NCBI GenBank assembly: GCA_903861155.1 | Contig: CAIOTL010000136.1 | Location: forward strand, 1-64,000 | Source of the DNA: an uncultured Bacteroidota bacterium | Lineage (GTDB): Bacteria > Bacteroidota > Bacteroidia > Flavobacteriales > Flavobacteriaceae | Direction: 5' to 3' | Length of the DNA: 64,000 nt | Part shown: positions 1 to 8,804 of the stretch, one piece after another | Layout of the letters: every line of letters begins with the position of its first letter | Position numbering within the stretch: the first letter of the stretch is position 1 | Notes under the pieces: generated by a model | Told to the model about the DNA's origin: nothing | Database searches by the model: none | What the model saw: the letters and a program-made list of their open reading frames with translations, nothing else | Translations under genes and position numbers: made by a program

Positions 1-173
1 GGGTCTGTCAACTAAAATTGAAAAATGGTATGTATTAATAAGAATTTGGCTAAATCTAAAATTAACTTTAGTAAGTCTTTACATCATTTAGTAAGAAAAC
101 GTTAAAAAGCAATCTTAAAAAATAAACCATTAAAAAAATACTTATGGCTACTCGCCATTTTCATATTTAACTA

Positions 174-197
174 AAAAAGCCCCAATCGGGGCTTTTT
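174..197 (-). terminator. Rho-independent terminator-like hairpin downstream of carB
   Basis: AAAAAGCCCC-AATC-GGGGCTTTTT perfect inverted repeat with A/T flanks, just past the carB stop (minus strand). Confidence 0.8.
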
Positions 198-215
198 AAT
201 TATCTAAAATCAAGG

Positions 216-3068
216 TTATTTGCTCAAATACATTTTTCTTCTAGAATACAATTCATAAAACTGATCATCTTTCAAATCATCTATAAACAAGATGCTTTCT
301 CCTGTTGATTTCATTTCTGGCCCCAACGCTTTGTTCACATTATGGAACTTGCTGAAAGAGAAAACTGGTTGCTTAATCGCAAAACCTTTTAACTGTGGAT
401 TGAATTTGAAATCGGTTACTTTATTATGTCCCAGCATCACTTTCGTGGCATAATTCACATACGGTTCGCCGTAGGCTTTTGCAATAAACGGAACGGTACG
501 AGAAGCTCTAGGATTGGCTTCAATGATATAAACGATATCATCTTTTATGGCAAACTGGATATTGATTAAACCAACGGTTCGCAAAGCCAAAGCGATTTTC
601 TTAGTATGATCTTTTATCTGGGTCATCACAAATTCACCTAAATTAAATGGTGGTAAAGTGGCGTTACTGTCGCCAGAATGCACACCACAAGGCTCGATGT
701 GTTCCATTATTCCAATAATGTACACGTTTTCTCCGTCGCAAATGGCATCGGCTTCGGCTTCAATGGCACCATCCAAATAATGATCTAAAAGTAATTTGTT
801 TCCTGGAATCGTTTTCAATAAATTGATAACGTGTTCTTCTAATTCTTGTTTGTTGATTACGATTTTCATTCCTTGACCACCCAAAACATAAGAAGGGCGA
901 ATCAATAAAGGAAAATCTAAAGTATCCGCCAAAGCAGAAGCTTCATCAGCTGTTTCGGCAATTCCGAATTGAGGAAAAGGAATTTTCAATTCAGTTAAAA
1001 GTTCCGAGAATCTTCCTCTATCTTCGGCTAAATCCAAAGCGTCAAAGCTGGTTCCAATAATTTTTATACCGTATTTGGCCAATTTTTCTGCAATTTTCAA
1101 AGCCGTTTGACCTCCTAATTGCACGATGACCCCTTCTGGTTTTTCGTGTTGGATAATATCATAAATATGTTCCCAAAATACAGGCTCGAAATACAATTTA
1201 TCGGCTGTGTCAAAATCAGTCGAAACTGTTTCTGGATTACAGTTAATCATTATGGTTTCGTAACCACATTCTTTGGCTGCCAAAACGCCGTGAACGCAGG
1301 AATAATCAAATTCAATTCCTTGTCCAATTCGGTTTGGACCTGAACCCAAAACAATTATTTTTTTCTTTTGGGTTACGATACTTTCATTGTGAACGTAGCG
1401 TTCTCCGCTAGCTTTTTCGATTTCGGCTTCAAAAGTTGAGTAATAATAAGGTGTTTGCGCTTTAAATTCTGCAGCGCAAGTATCCACTAACTTGAACACT
1501 CTGTTGATATTCATTTCGATACGCAAATTGTGAATTTGGCTTTCCAAACATCCCAACATGTGAGCAATTTGTCTGTCGGCAAAACCTTTTTGTTTGGCTT
1601 CTAACAGCAATTCTCTAGGTAAAGTTTCCAATTTGAAGTTGGCTATTTCTCTTTCCAAAGTATACAATTCCTCGTATTGTTTCAGGAACCACATATCAAT
1701 TTTGGTGATTTCGTGAATTCTCGAAAGCGGAATTCCCAAAGCAATCGCATCATAAATCACGAAAACTCGATCCCAACTGGCGAAAGTCAGTTTCTCGATA
1801 ATTTGTTCGTAGTTTTTATAACCTTTTCCGTCAGCTCCTAGCCCATTTCTCTTGATTTCCAAGGATTGCGTGGCTTTGTGCAAGGCTTCTTGGAACGAAC
1901 GCCCAATTCCCATTACTTCCCCAACGGATTTCATTTGAAGTCCCAAAGTTCGGTCAGCACCTTCGAATTTATCGAAATTCCAACGAGGAATTTTCACAAT
2001 CACATAATCCAAAGTCGGCTCGAATAAAGCCGAAGTCGATTTGGTAATTTGGTTTTGCAATTCATCTAAATTATAACCCAACGCCAGTTTCGAAGCAATT
2101 TTTGCAATAGGATAACCTGTTGCTTTAGAGGCTAAAGCCGAAGAACGAGAAACTCTAGGATTGATTTCAATCGCCACAATATCTTCTTTTTCGTCAGGCG
2201 AAACAGCGAATTGAACATTACAACCTCCAGCAAAATTTCCGATGCTGCGCATCATCAAAATGGCATAATCACGCATTCTTTGAAAAGTTGTGTCCGACAA
2301 GGTCATTGCAGGGGCAACCGTTATGGAATCACCAGTGTGAATTCCCATTGGGTCCATATTTTCTATAGAACAAATGATGACTACGTTGTCATTTTTATCT
2401 CTCAATAATTCCAATTCATATTCTCTCCAACCCATTAAAGCCTTATCAATCAAGACTTCGTGAATAGGCGAAGCTTCTAAACCTCGAGTTAAAAGTTCAT
2501 TAAAATCTTCTTTTTTATACACAATGGCTGCCCCAGTTCCTCCCAAAGTAAACGAAGGACGAATAACCAACGGAAAACCAAATTCCTGAGCAATTTCTTT
2601 TCCTTGAAGGAAAGAAGTAGCCGTTTTTGCTGGTGCGGTAGGAACTCCTATCCTTTCTAAAAGTTGTTTGAATTGTTCTCTGTCTTCGGTAATGTTGATG
2701 GCATTGACATCCACACCAATTAATTTTACTCCAAAATCTGCCCAAATTCCTTTTTCATCCGCTTCCAGACACAAATTCAAAGCGGTTTGCCCACCCATTG
2801 TTGGCAAAACAGCATCGATTTGAGGATGTGCTTTTAGAATTTGGATAATGGATTTTGTGGTCAATGGCAATAAATAAATATGATCGGCCATCGATGGATC
2901 GGTCATAATGGTGGCAGGATTCGAGTTAATCAAGATTACTTCGATTCCTTCTTCACGAATAGAACGTGCCGATTGGGAACCTGCATAATCAAATTCGCAA
3001 GCTTGACCTATAACTATTGGACCTGAACCTATTATTAAAACCGATTTTATGGAGTTGTCTTTTGGCAT
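216..3068 (-). CDS. carB: Carbamoyl-phosphate synthase large subunit (short form, 950 aa)
   Basis: Duplicated ATP-grasp halves; motifs IIGSGPIVIGQACEFDYAGSQ and VLGSGPNRIGQGIEFDYSCVH; LGPEMKSTGE near the C-terminus. Confidence 0.96.
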   Translation of the reverse strand: MPKDNSIKSVLIIGSGPIVIGQACEFDYAGSQSARSIREEGIEVILINSNPATIMTDPSMADHIYLLPLTTKSIIQILKAHPQIDAVLPTMGGQTALNLCLEADEKGIWADFGVKLIGVDVNAINITEDREQFKQLLERIGVPTAPAKTATSFLQGKEIAQEFGFPLVIRPSFTLGGTGAAIVYKKEDFNELLTRGLEASPIHEVLIDKALMGWREYELELLRDKNDNVVIICSIENMDPMGIHTGDSITVAPAMTLSDTTFQRMRDYAILMMRSIGNFAGGCNVQFAVSPDEKEDIVAIEINPRVSRSSALASKATGYPIAKIASKLALGYNLDELQNQITKSTSALFEPTLDYVIVKIPRWNFDKFEGADRTLGLQMKSVGEVMGIGRSFQEALHKATQSLEIKRNGLGADGKGYKNYEQIIEKLTFASWDRVFVIYDAIALGIPLSRIHEITKIDMWFLKQYEELYTLEREIANFKLETLPRELLLEAKQKGFADRQIAHMLGCLESQIHNLRIEMNINRVFKLVDTCAAEFKAQTPYYYSTFEAEIEKASGERYVHNESIVTQKKKIIVLGSGPNRIGQGIEFDYSCVHGVLAAKECGYETIMINCNPETVSTDFDTADKLYFEPVFWEHIYDIIQHEKPEGVIVQLGGQTALKIAEKLAKYGIKIIGTSFDALDLAEDRGRFSELLTELKIPFPQFGIAETADEASALADTLDFPLLIRPSYVLGGQGMKIVINKQELEEHVINLLKTIPGNKLLLDHYLDGAIEAEADAICDGENVYIIGIMEHIEPCGVHSGDSNATLPPFNLGEFVMTQIKDHTKKIALALRTVGLINIQFAIKDDIVYIIEANPRASRTVPFIAKAYGEPYVNYATKVMLGHNKVTDFKFNPQLKGFAIKQPVFSFSKFHNVNKALGPEMKSTGESILFIDDLKDDQFYELYSRRKMYLSK

Positions 3069-3172
3069 TGTGTAGTTGGTTTGTTGTTTTATTTTTGCTG
3101 AAAATTCCTGATTTTTGGATAATTTTGTAACATTAAATCCAGAACCTGAAACTTTTTTAACGATAAGGTATA

Positions 3173-3206
3173 AAAAAAGGCGATACTAAAAAAAGTAACG
3201 CCTTTA
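3173..3206 (-). terminator. Terminator-like hairpin downstream of rpmH
   Basis: aaaaaggcg...cgccttt stem with A/T flanks, 18 nt past the rpmH stop. Confidence 0.65.
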
Positions 3207-3223
3207 TGATGCTTATAGAAACA

Positions 3224-3385
3224 TTATTTTTTATGTCTTGGTTCGCAAGAAACAGTCAATTTGTGTCTTCCTTTGGCTCTACGACGAGCTAGGACTTTTC
3301 TTCCATTCGCAGAAGCCATTCTGTCCATAAATCCGTGCTTATTTCTTCTTTTTCTCTTCGATGGTTGAAACGTTCTTTTGCTCAT
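3224..3385 (-). CDS. rpmH: 50S ribosomal protein L34 (53 aa)
   Basis: Manual translation: [53 protein letters not shown]; typical L34. Absent from the supplied ORF track because it is short. Confidence 0.96.
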   Translation of the reverse strand: MSKRTFQPSKRKRRNKHGFMDRMASANGRKVLARRRAKGRHKLTVSCEPRHKK

Positions 3386-3455
3386 TGCTTTGTATCTTTA
3401 AAAAATGTATTTAATTGTCTTATAGTTTTGAATTCTGTTATTCTAAAACCGAGTG

Positions 3456-3485
3456 CAAATATACAAAGACTTTTATTTCTGACAA
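3456..3485 (-). promoter_or_regulatory. Bacteroidota-type promoter for rpmH (TTG-N19-TATATTTG)
   Basis: On the minus strand, TTG (3483-3485), 19-nt spacer, TATATTTG (3456-3463); matches the -33 TTG / -7 TAnnTTTG consensus. Confidence 0.7.
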
Positions 3486-3547
3486 GTGGTTTTATAATTT
3501 TTTTTTTAATTCCTTTTGCTATCTTTGCTGATATAAATTTACACACT

Positions 3548-4063
3548 ATGTTTCATAAAAATATCAAACTTATTATCGCAGGACTTATTGTAGCTACTGC
3601 TGTTTGGCAATTTACCGAATCGAATATTGGCAATGGAATCTTCTTAATTTTATTGACTGCAATTCCAATATTTCTTTATTTCAAAAACGAATTTATTTTA
3701 TTGGCCTTCATGAAATTAAGAAAACAGGATTTCGAAGGTGCCAAGAAATGGTTGGCTTTCATCAAAAAACCTGAAGCCGCTTTGGTAAGAAAACAACAAG
3801 GATATTTCAATTATTTACACGGAATTATGCTTTCGCAAACGAATATTAATCAAGCCGAAAAATATTTCAAAAAAGCAATCGAATTGGGATTGTCAATGGA
3901 TATGGATCTAGCTGTTGCCAAATTGAATCTCGCCGGAGTTGCAATGACCCGAAGAAGAAAACTAGAAGCGACAAACTTACTGAACGAAGCCAAAAAACTG
4001 GACAAGCAAAATATGCTGGGCGAACAAATCAAGATGATGAAGGATCAAATGAAGAAAATATAA
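3548..4063 (+). CDS. TPR-containing membrane protein (171 aa)
   Basis: ORF continues upstream to 3335, but that part lies over the rpmH 5' end. Met at 3548 starts MFHKNIKLIIAGLIVATAVWQF, two TM segments then a TPR-like region (NQAEKYFKKAIELG). Confidence 0.75.
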   Translation: MFHKNIKLIIAGLIVATAVWQFTESNIGNGIFLILLTAIPIFLYFKNEFILLAFMKLRKQDFEGAKKWLAFIKKPEAALVRKQQGYFNYLHGIMLSQTNINQAEKYFKKAIELGLSMDMDLAVAKLNLAGVAMTRRRKLEATNLLNEAKKLDKQNMLGEQIKMMKDQMKKI

Positions 4064-4081
4064 GTTCCTCACCCCGCCCCC

Positions 4082-4122
4082 TGTCATTGCAAGGAGTTGC
4101 GAGGCACGTGGCAAAGCAATCC
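4082..4122. repeat. REP-like degenerate palindrome (gattgctt...gcaatgac type)
   Basis: tgtcattgcaaggagttgcgaggcacgtggcaaagcaatcc: GC-rich island in AT-rich intergenic DNA with cattgc/gcaatc imperfect inverted ends. Confidence 0.45.
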
Positions 4123-4308
4123 AAAGGGATGGGAGACAAAAAGTAATTAGGCGTTTAGAGCAAAATCTTATCGCCTTTTTTTGTTTTTATTCCAAAATGA
4201 ACAGTGCCTACTATTTTTAGTTCTCCAGCACTATTTAACAACTATTTCCCGAAAAAAATAAAAAAAAAACTGTTAATTTACAGTTAAATATGGGCAAATC
4301 TTTAAACT

Positions 4309-6807
4309 ATGAAAAAACAATTATTATTATTTTTATTTTTTTGGAACTGTATAATACTATTTGGGCAAACCCCAAACATAAGCTACACCACCCCAGATAC
4401 TTATGTAGTAGGCTCAACTATAACCCCATTAAGTCCTGTCAACACGGGTGGCGCAGTACCCGCAACAATTTACGGGCAGGTAAGTACTTTGGCTGGTACA
4501 GCCCCTACGATTTATCAACCTAATGGCGTTGCTGTTGATTCAGGAGGCAATGTGTATGAGGTAGATCCCAAAACTAATAGAATACTGAAAATATCTGCGA
4601 CTGGTGTAGTTACTATCCTGGCAGGAAGTGATACCGCTGGCTCAGCTGACGGGACAGGTGCAGCTGCAAGTTTTAATAGTCCAGCTGGCGTGGCGGTTGA
4701 TTTGGCAGGCAATGTGTATGTCGCTGATACGGGCAATCATAAAATCCGAAAAATCACTACGGTCGGGGTAGTTACTACATTAGCAGGAAGTGGTGTTTCT
4801 GGTTCAGCTGACGGCACAGGTACCGCTGCGAGTTTTTCTTATCCAAATGGCGTGGCAGTTGATTTAGCAGGCAACGTGTATGTAGCTGATTCGGGCAATA
4901 CTATAATCCGAAAAATCACTACGGCCGGTTTGGTTACTACCTTGGCAGGAAGTGGTACAGTTGGCTCAGCAGACGGAACAGGTACATCTGCGAATTTTTA
5001 TCTCCCTGAAGGAGTGTCGGTTGACTCGGCAGGCAATGTGTATGTAGCCGATACTTACAATAATAAAATTCGAAAAATCACGGCGGCCGGGATAGTTACT
5101 ACCTTGGCAGGAAGTGGCGTTTCTGGTTCAACGGACGGAACAGGTACCGCTTCGAGATTTAATTGGCCTTGGGGCGTGACGGTTGACTCGGCAGGCAATG
5201 TGTATGTAGGCGACAAGGACAATCATATAATCAGAAAAATCACTACGGCTGGGGTAGTTACTACCTTGGCAGGAAGTGGTGTTTCTGGTTCCGCTGACGG
5301 CACGGGTATCGCTGCAAGTTTTTATTATCCTTATGGCGTGGCGGTTGACTCGGCAGACAACGTGTATGTCGCTGATTCGAGCAATCATAAAATCCGAAAA
5401 ATCTCTGCGGCCGGGGTGGTTACTACCTTGGCCGGAAGTGGCAGTTTGGGATCGGCGGACGGAACGGGTGCAACTGCAAGTTTTAATTCCCCTTATGGCG
5501 TGACAGTTGATTCAGCAGGCAATACGTATGTGTCCGATGTACATAATAATAAAATCCGAAAAATTACAGTGGCCGGGGTGGTTACTACCCTAGCTGGAAG
5601 TGGGGCAATTGGCTCAGCAGACGGCACGGGTACGGCTGCAAGTTTTAATTCCCCTTCGGGAGTGGCGGTTGACTCGGCAGGCAATCTATATGTAGCCGAT
5701 ATATTCAATAATAAAATTCGAAAAATCTCTGCGACTGGGGTGGTTACAACATTTGCTGGAAATGGTAATTTTAGTTCTGTAGACGGAACGAATACTGCTG
5801 CAAGTTTTGCAGATCCTTATGGGGTGGCGGTTGACTCGGCAGGCAATGTGTATGTAGCCGATAGTTGGAATCATAAAATTCGAAAAATCACGGCGGATGG
5901 TATGGTTACTACCTTGGCAGGAAATGGTGCAGTTGGTTCAGCAGATGGCACGGGTACAGCTGCAAGTTTTAATTTCCCTGAAGGAGTGGCGGTTGATTTG
6001 GCAGGCAACGTGTATGTAGCTGATTCGGGCAATAATATAATCCGAAAAATCACTGCGACTGGGGTAGTTACTACCTTGGCCGGAAATGGTAGTTTTGGTT
6101 CAACGGACGGAACAGGTTCAGCTGCAAGTTTTTATTCCCCTTCAAGCGTGGCGGTTGACTTGACAGGCAATGTGTATGTAGCAGATACGAGCAACAGTAA
6201 AATTCGAAAAATAACTTCGGATGGGGTGGTTACTACATTAGCCGGAAGTGGCAGTTTTGGCTCAGCAGACGGCACAGGTAAAGCTGCGAGTTTTGCTGAT
6301 CCTTATGGTGTTGCAGTTGACTCAGGAGGTAATGTGTATGTAGCCGACACAAACAATAATATAATCCGAAAAATCACAACCATAGGTTATGTTATCAATC
6401 CTACTTTAGTGGCAGGTCTGAGTTTCGATAGTGCAACGGGAATCATTAGCGGCACACCTACGGTAGCTTTGGGAGCAACAAACTATACCGTAACAGCCTA
6501 TAATACCGCTGGCAGCAGTAGCACTACGGTAAATATTACAGTTGGTACGCTGAGCATCAATAGTTTTGAAGTGAGCAATAATCTTAGGATTTACCCAAAT
6601 CCTGCCTCAAGCAATGTTACTGTCGAGTTAAAGAACTTAAACAATGCAAGTTTGGAAGTTATCGACATTACAGGAAAGGAAGTAATGAAACAAAATTTAA
6701 ACCTAACTTCTAATCTTGTAAACATTGAAAAACTACCTTCAGGAATGTATTTCTTTAAAGTGAATTGCAATCAAGGAAGTGCTACGAGTAAAGTGGTTAA
6801 AAATTAG
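4309..6807 (+). CDS. Secreted NHL-repeat beta-propeller protein with He_PIG-like Ig domain and T9SS type A sorting domain
   Basis: Signal peptide, ~12 NHL repeats (GVAVDSAGNVYVADSGNNKIRKI), LPAGLSF-like/ISGTPT Ig motif, C-terminal LRIYPNPASSNVTVEL...GMYFFKVNCNQGSATSKVVKN. Confidence 0.9.
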   Translation: MKKQLLLFLFFWNCIILFGQTPNISYTTPDTYVVGSTITPLSPVNTGGAVPATIYGQVSTLAGTAPTIYQPNGVAVDSGGNVYEVDPKTNRILKISATGVVTILAGSDTAGSADGTGAAASFNSPAGVAVDLAGNVYVADTGNHKIRKITTVGVVTTLAGSGVSGSADGTGTAASFSYPNGVAVDLAGNVYVADSGNTIIRKITTAGLVTTLAGSGTVGSADGTGTSANFYLPEGVSVDSAGNVYVADTYNNKIRKITAAGIVTTLAGSGVSGSTDGTGTASRFNWPWGVTVDSAGNVYVGDKDNHIIRKITTAGVVTTLAGSGVSGSADGTGIAASFYYPYGVAVDSADNVYVADSSNHKIRKISAAGVVTTLAGSGSLGSADGTGATASFNSPYGVTVDSAGNTYVSDVHNNKIRKITVAGVVTTLAGSGAIGSADGTGTAASFNSPSGVAVDSAGNLYVADIFNNKIRKISATGVVTTFAGNGNFSSVDGTNTAASFADPYGVAVDSAGNVYVADSWNHKIRKITADGMVTTLAGNGAVGSADGTGTAASFNFPEGVAVDLAGNVYVADSGNNIIRKITATGVVTTLAGNGSFGSTDGTGSAASFYSPSSVAVDLTGNVYVADTSNSKIRKITSDGVVTTLAGSGSFGSADGTGKAASFADPYGVAVDSGGNVYVADTNNNIIRKITTIGYVINPTLVAGLSFDSATGIISGTPTVALGATNYTVTAYNTAGSSSTTVNITVGTLSINSFEVSNNLRIYPNPASSNVTVELKNLNNASLEVIDITGKEVMKQNLNLTSNLVNIEKLPSGMYFFKVNCNQGSATSKVVKN
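4606..6390 (+). repeat. Intragenic tandem repeat, 162-bp (54-aa) units, about 11 full copies
   Basis: Recurring (g/t)tggttactaccttggcaggaagtgg...ggcaatgtgtatgtagccgat...aaaatccgaaaaatcact; spacing between gttactac copies at 4771 and 4933 is 162 bp. Confidence 0.9.
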
Positions 6808-6866
6808 TGAATTAGAAGAAGTATTAAAACCTAATACACAAGAATGCAAATCCTCAAAGAAGTAAA

Positions 6867-6927
6867 AGCCACTAATTACACTAATTTCCACTAATTCAAT
6901 TTGTGAAAATTAGTGAAATTAGTGGCT
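6867..6927. terminator. Bidirectional terminator-like inverted repeat
   Basis: AGCCACTAATTACACTAATTT ... AAATTAGTGAAATTAGTGGCT (about 22-bp arms, one mismatch), between convergent genes, followed by a T run. Confidence 0.7.
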
Positions 6928-6934
6928 AACTTTT

Positions 6935-7591
6935 TTATTCCAAAATAATTTTGGGTAAGTTTTCGTTAAACCACTTGTATTTACTCAAAATTATAACGTG
7001 GGTTCCTCCTTTTACGATGATATAATTTTGAATGTTTTTTATCGGAAAAACATCGTCAGCATCACCGTGAATGTGAATTACATTTTCATCAACAACCGTT
7101 CTTTCCCACAAAATTACTTGTTCAATTGCCCAATCTAAATAACGTTTATCTCTAATACGAAGAAATTTTTCATACAATTTGAGTCGCTGATTAATCCTGA
7201 CTCCAAAAGAAAACGTGGCAAGACTTTCCACATTCGCAAGCAATGTTGTTGGAATCAGTTTATACGCTTTGGTAGTTTTGGCTAATTTCATACTCATAGG
7301 GAATTCCAAATTACTTTTGACACTCGAAATGATAATTACCTTTCTGACATTGATAAATTTAGCCATTTCCTGAACCAAAATCCCCCCAAAAGACACACCA
7401 ATTAATACAGGATTTGGATGAATAATCTTCTGTGTAATTCGTTTTGCATATTCTTGCAAAGTTTCATTTTCCAAAGGGATTTCCCATTCTAGAAGCACCA
7501 TTTCAAAAACAGCTTCCGGAAGAACAATTCGTTCGAAAATCGAAGAACTTGCCGCTAATCCCGGCATAAAATAAACGGGTATTTTACTCAT
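6935..7591 (-). CDS. Alpha/beta hydrolase family protein
   Basis: PVYFMPGLAASSSIFERI, nucleophile elbow GVSFGG, HGDADDVFP, and GGTHVIILSKY near the C-terminus. Confidence 0.85.
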   Translation of the reverse strand: MSKIPVYFMPGLAASSSIFERIVLPEAVFEMVLLEWEIPLENETLQEYAKRITQKIIHPNPVLIGVSFGGILVQEMAKFINVRKVIIISSVKSNLEFPMSMKLAKTTKAYKLIPTTLLANVESLATFSFGVRINQRLKLYEKFLRIRDKRYLDWAIEQVILWERTVVDENVIHIHGDADDVFPIKNIQNYIIVKGGTHVIILSKYKWFNENLPKIILE

Positions 7592-7709
7592 AATTGGTTT
7601 TTAACTATTTTTCAACAGTATTCCGATTTATAATCACGAATTTTGTATAAAATTAATTTTTTTTATTGACACCAACTTTGATTCCAACTTTATATTATCC
7701 AAATAAATT

Positions 7710-8426
7710 ATGACGATTAAACTATTTGAAGCAAAATTACGTGGCAAAGCCGATTTTGGCTGGCTTAAAGCCAATTTTTCTTTTTCATTTGGAAATTATT
7801 ACAATCCCAAAAGTGTACAATTCGGAATGCTACGCGTTTTGAACGATGATACCATTGCCGGAGGAACCGGTTTTGGAACGCATCCGCACGAGAATATGGA
7901 AATCATCACGATTCCACTCGAAGGAGGTTTGAAACATCGGGACAGTATGGGCAACGAAGGCGTTATTCGATTTGGCGAAATTCAAGTGATGAGTGCCGGA
8001 ACTGGAATTCAACATTCCGAAATGAATGCGAGCCAAACAGATGAGTCAAAAACGCTACAACTATGGGTTTTTCCTGATAAGGAAGATGTAAAACCAAGAT
8101 ACGACCAGAAATCATTTGACATTGAAAATCAAGTTAATACATTTGTCAACATTGTTTCTCCAAAAGAAAAAAACAATGGAAATGCTTTATGGGTTTACCA
8201 GCAAACATTTTTTAATCTAGGAATCTTCGAAAAGGACACCACCATCACTTACAAAGTAAATATTCCGCAAAACGGAGTTTATCTATTCTTGATTGAAGGC
8301 GAAATTGAAGTTGACCATCAAGTTTTGAAAGAAAGAGACGCTTTGGGAATCATTGATTTCGATCAATTTGACATCAAAATCAATTCAAAATCAAAAATAC
8401 TTTTGGTCGAAGTGCCAATGCAATAA
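7710..8426 (+). CDS. Pirin family protein (cupin)
   Basis: GTGFGTHPHENMEIITIPLEGGLKHRDSMGNEGVIRFGEIQVMSAGTGIQHSE is the characteristic pirin cupin motif. Confidence 0.93.
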   Translation: MTIKLFEAKLRGKADFGWLKANFSFSFGNYYNPKSVQFGMLRVLNDDTIAGGTGFGTHPHENMEIITIPLEGGLKHRDSMGNEGVIRFGEIQVMSAGTGIQHSEMNASQTDESKTLQLWVFPDKEDVKPRYDQKSFDIENQVNTFVNIVSPKEKNNGNALWVYQQTFFNLGIFEKDTTITYKVNIPQNGVYLFLIEGEIEVDHQVLKERDALGIIDFDQFDIKINSKSKILLVEVPMQ

Positions 8427-8437
8427 AATTAAATATT

Positions 8438-8740
8438 ATGGAACCCGCAGTCATTATTGAAATCAAGGACAATGCTTTTGCTCGACAATTCGAAACTATA
8501 ACTGAACAAGGATTAGTTACCGTTGAATATTCGTTTCAGGAGAAAAAAATATTTTTGACAAAAATAAATGTCCCGGACTTATTTGATGACGAGATTTTCA
8601 TTTCAAACTTACTCAAAAATATTATGGCAATTGCCATAGAAAGAAAGTTGAAAGTGGTTCCCATACTTCCCAAAATTGTCGTGTTTTTCAAAAAAAATCC
8701 CGCCTATAAAGAACTTCTTCCGCCGGGAATCCGACTATAA
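8438..8740 (+). CDS. Small GNAT-like (YidJ/Gtn1-type) N-acetyltransferase domain protein
   Basis: 100 aa; C-terminal KVVPILPKIVVFFKKNPAYKELLPPGIRL resembles small GCN5-related proteins; 11 nt after the pirin gene. Confidence 0.55.
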   Translation: MEPAVIIEIKDNAFARQFETITEQGLVTVEYSFQEKKIFLTKINVPDLFDDEIFISNLLKNIMAIAIERKLKVVPILPKIVVFFKKNPAYKELLPPGIRL

Positions 8741-8777
8741 AAAAAGCTGCCGTTTCTTCTAAAAACGACAGCTATTT
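8741..8777. terminator. Bidirectional terminator-like hairpin
   Basis: aaaaagctgccgttt-cttct-aaaaacgacagctattttta between convergent genes. Confidence 0.65.
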
Positions 8778-8804
8778 TTATGGAAACTTTTTAAAAAATA
8801 TGAT

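Noticed and set aside
1119-1343. Antisense ORF (74 aa) inside carB, and many similar short ORFs on the opposite strand of strong genes
   Set aside because: They overlap well-supported conserved genes, have no recognisable motifs and are typical shadow ORFs.
4515-6053. Several antisense ORFs (e.g. 4515..4736, 5493..5708, 5871..6053) across the NHL gene
   Set aside because: They are repeated because the sense gene is a tandem repeat; they are mirror products of the 162-bp unit.
4606-6390. Regularly spaced direct repeats resembling a CRISPR array
   Set aside because: Period is 162 bp, all units are in one open reading frame and encode NHL repeats; no cas genes.
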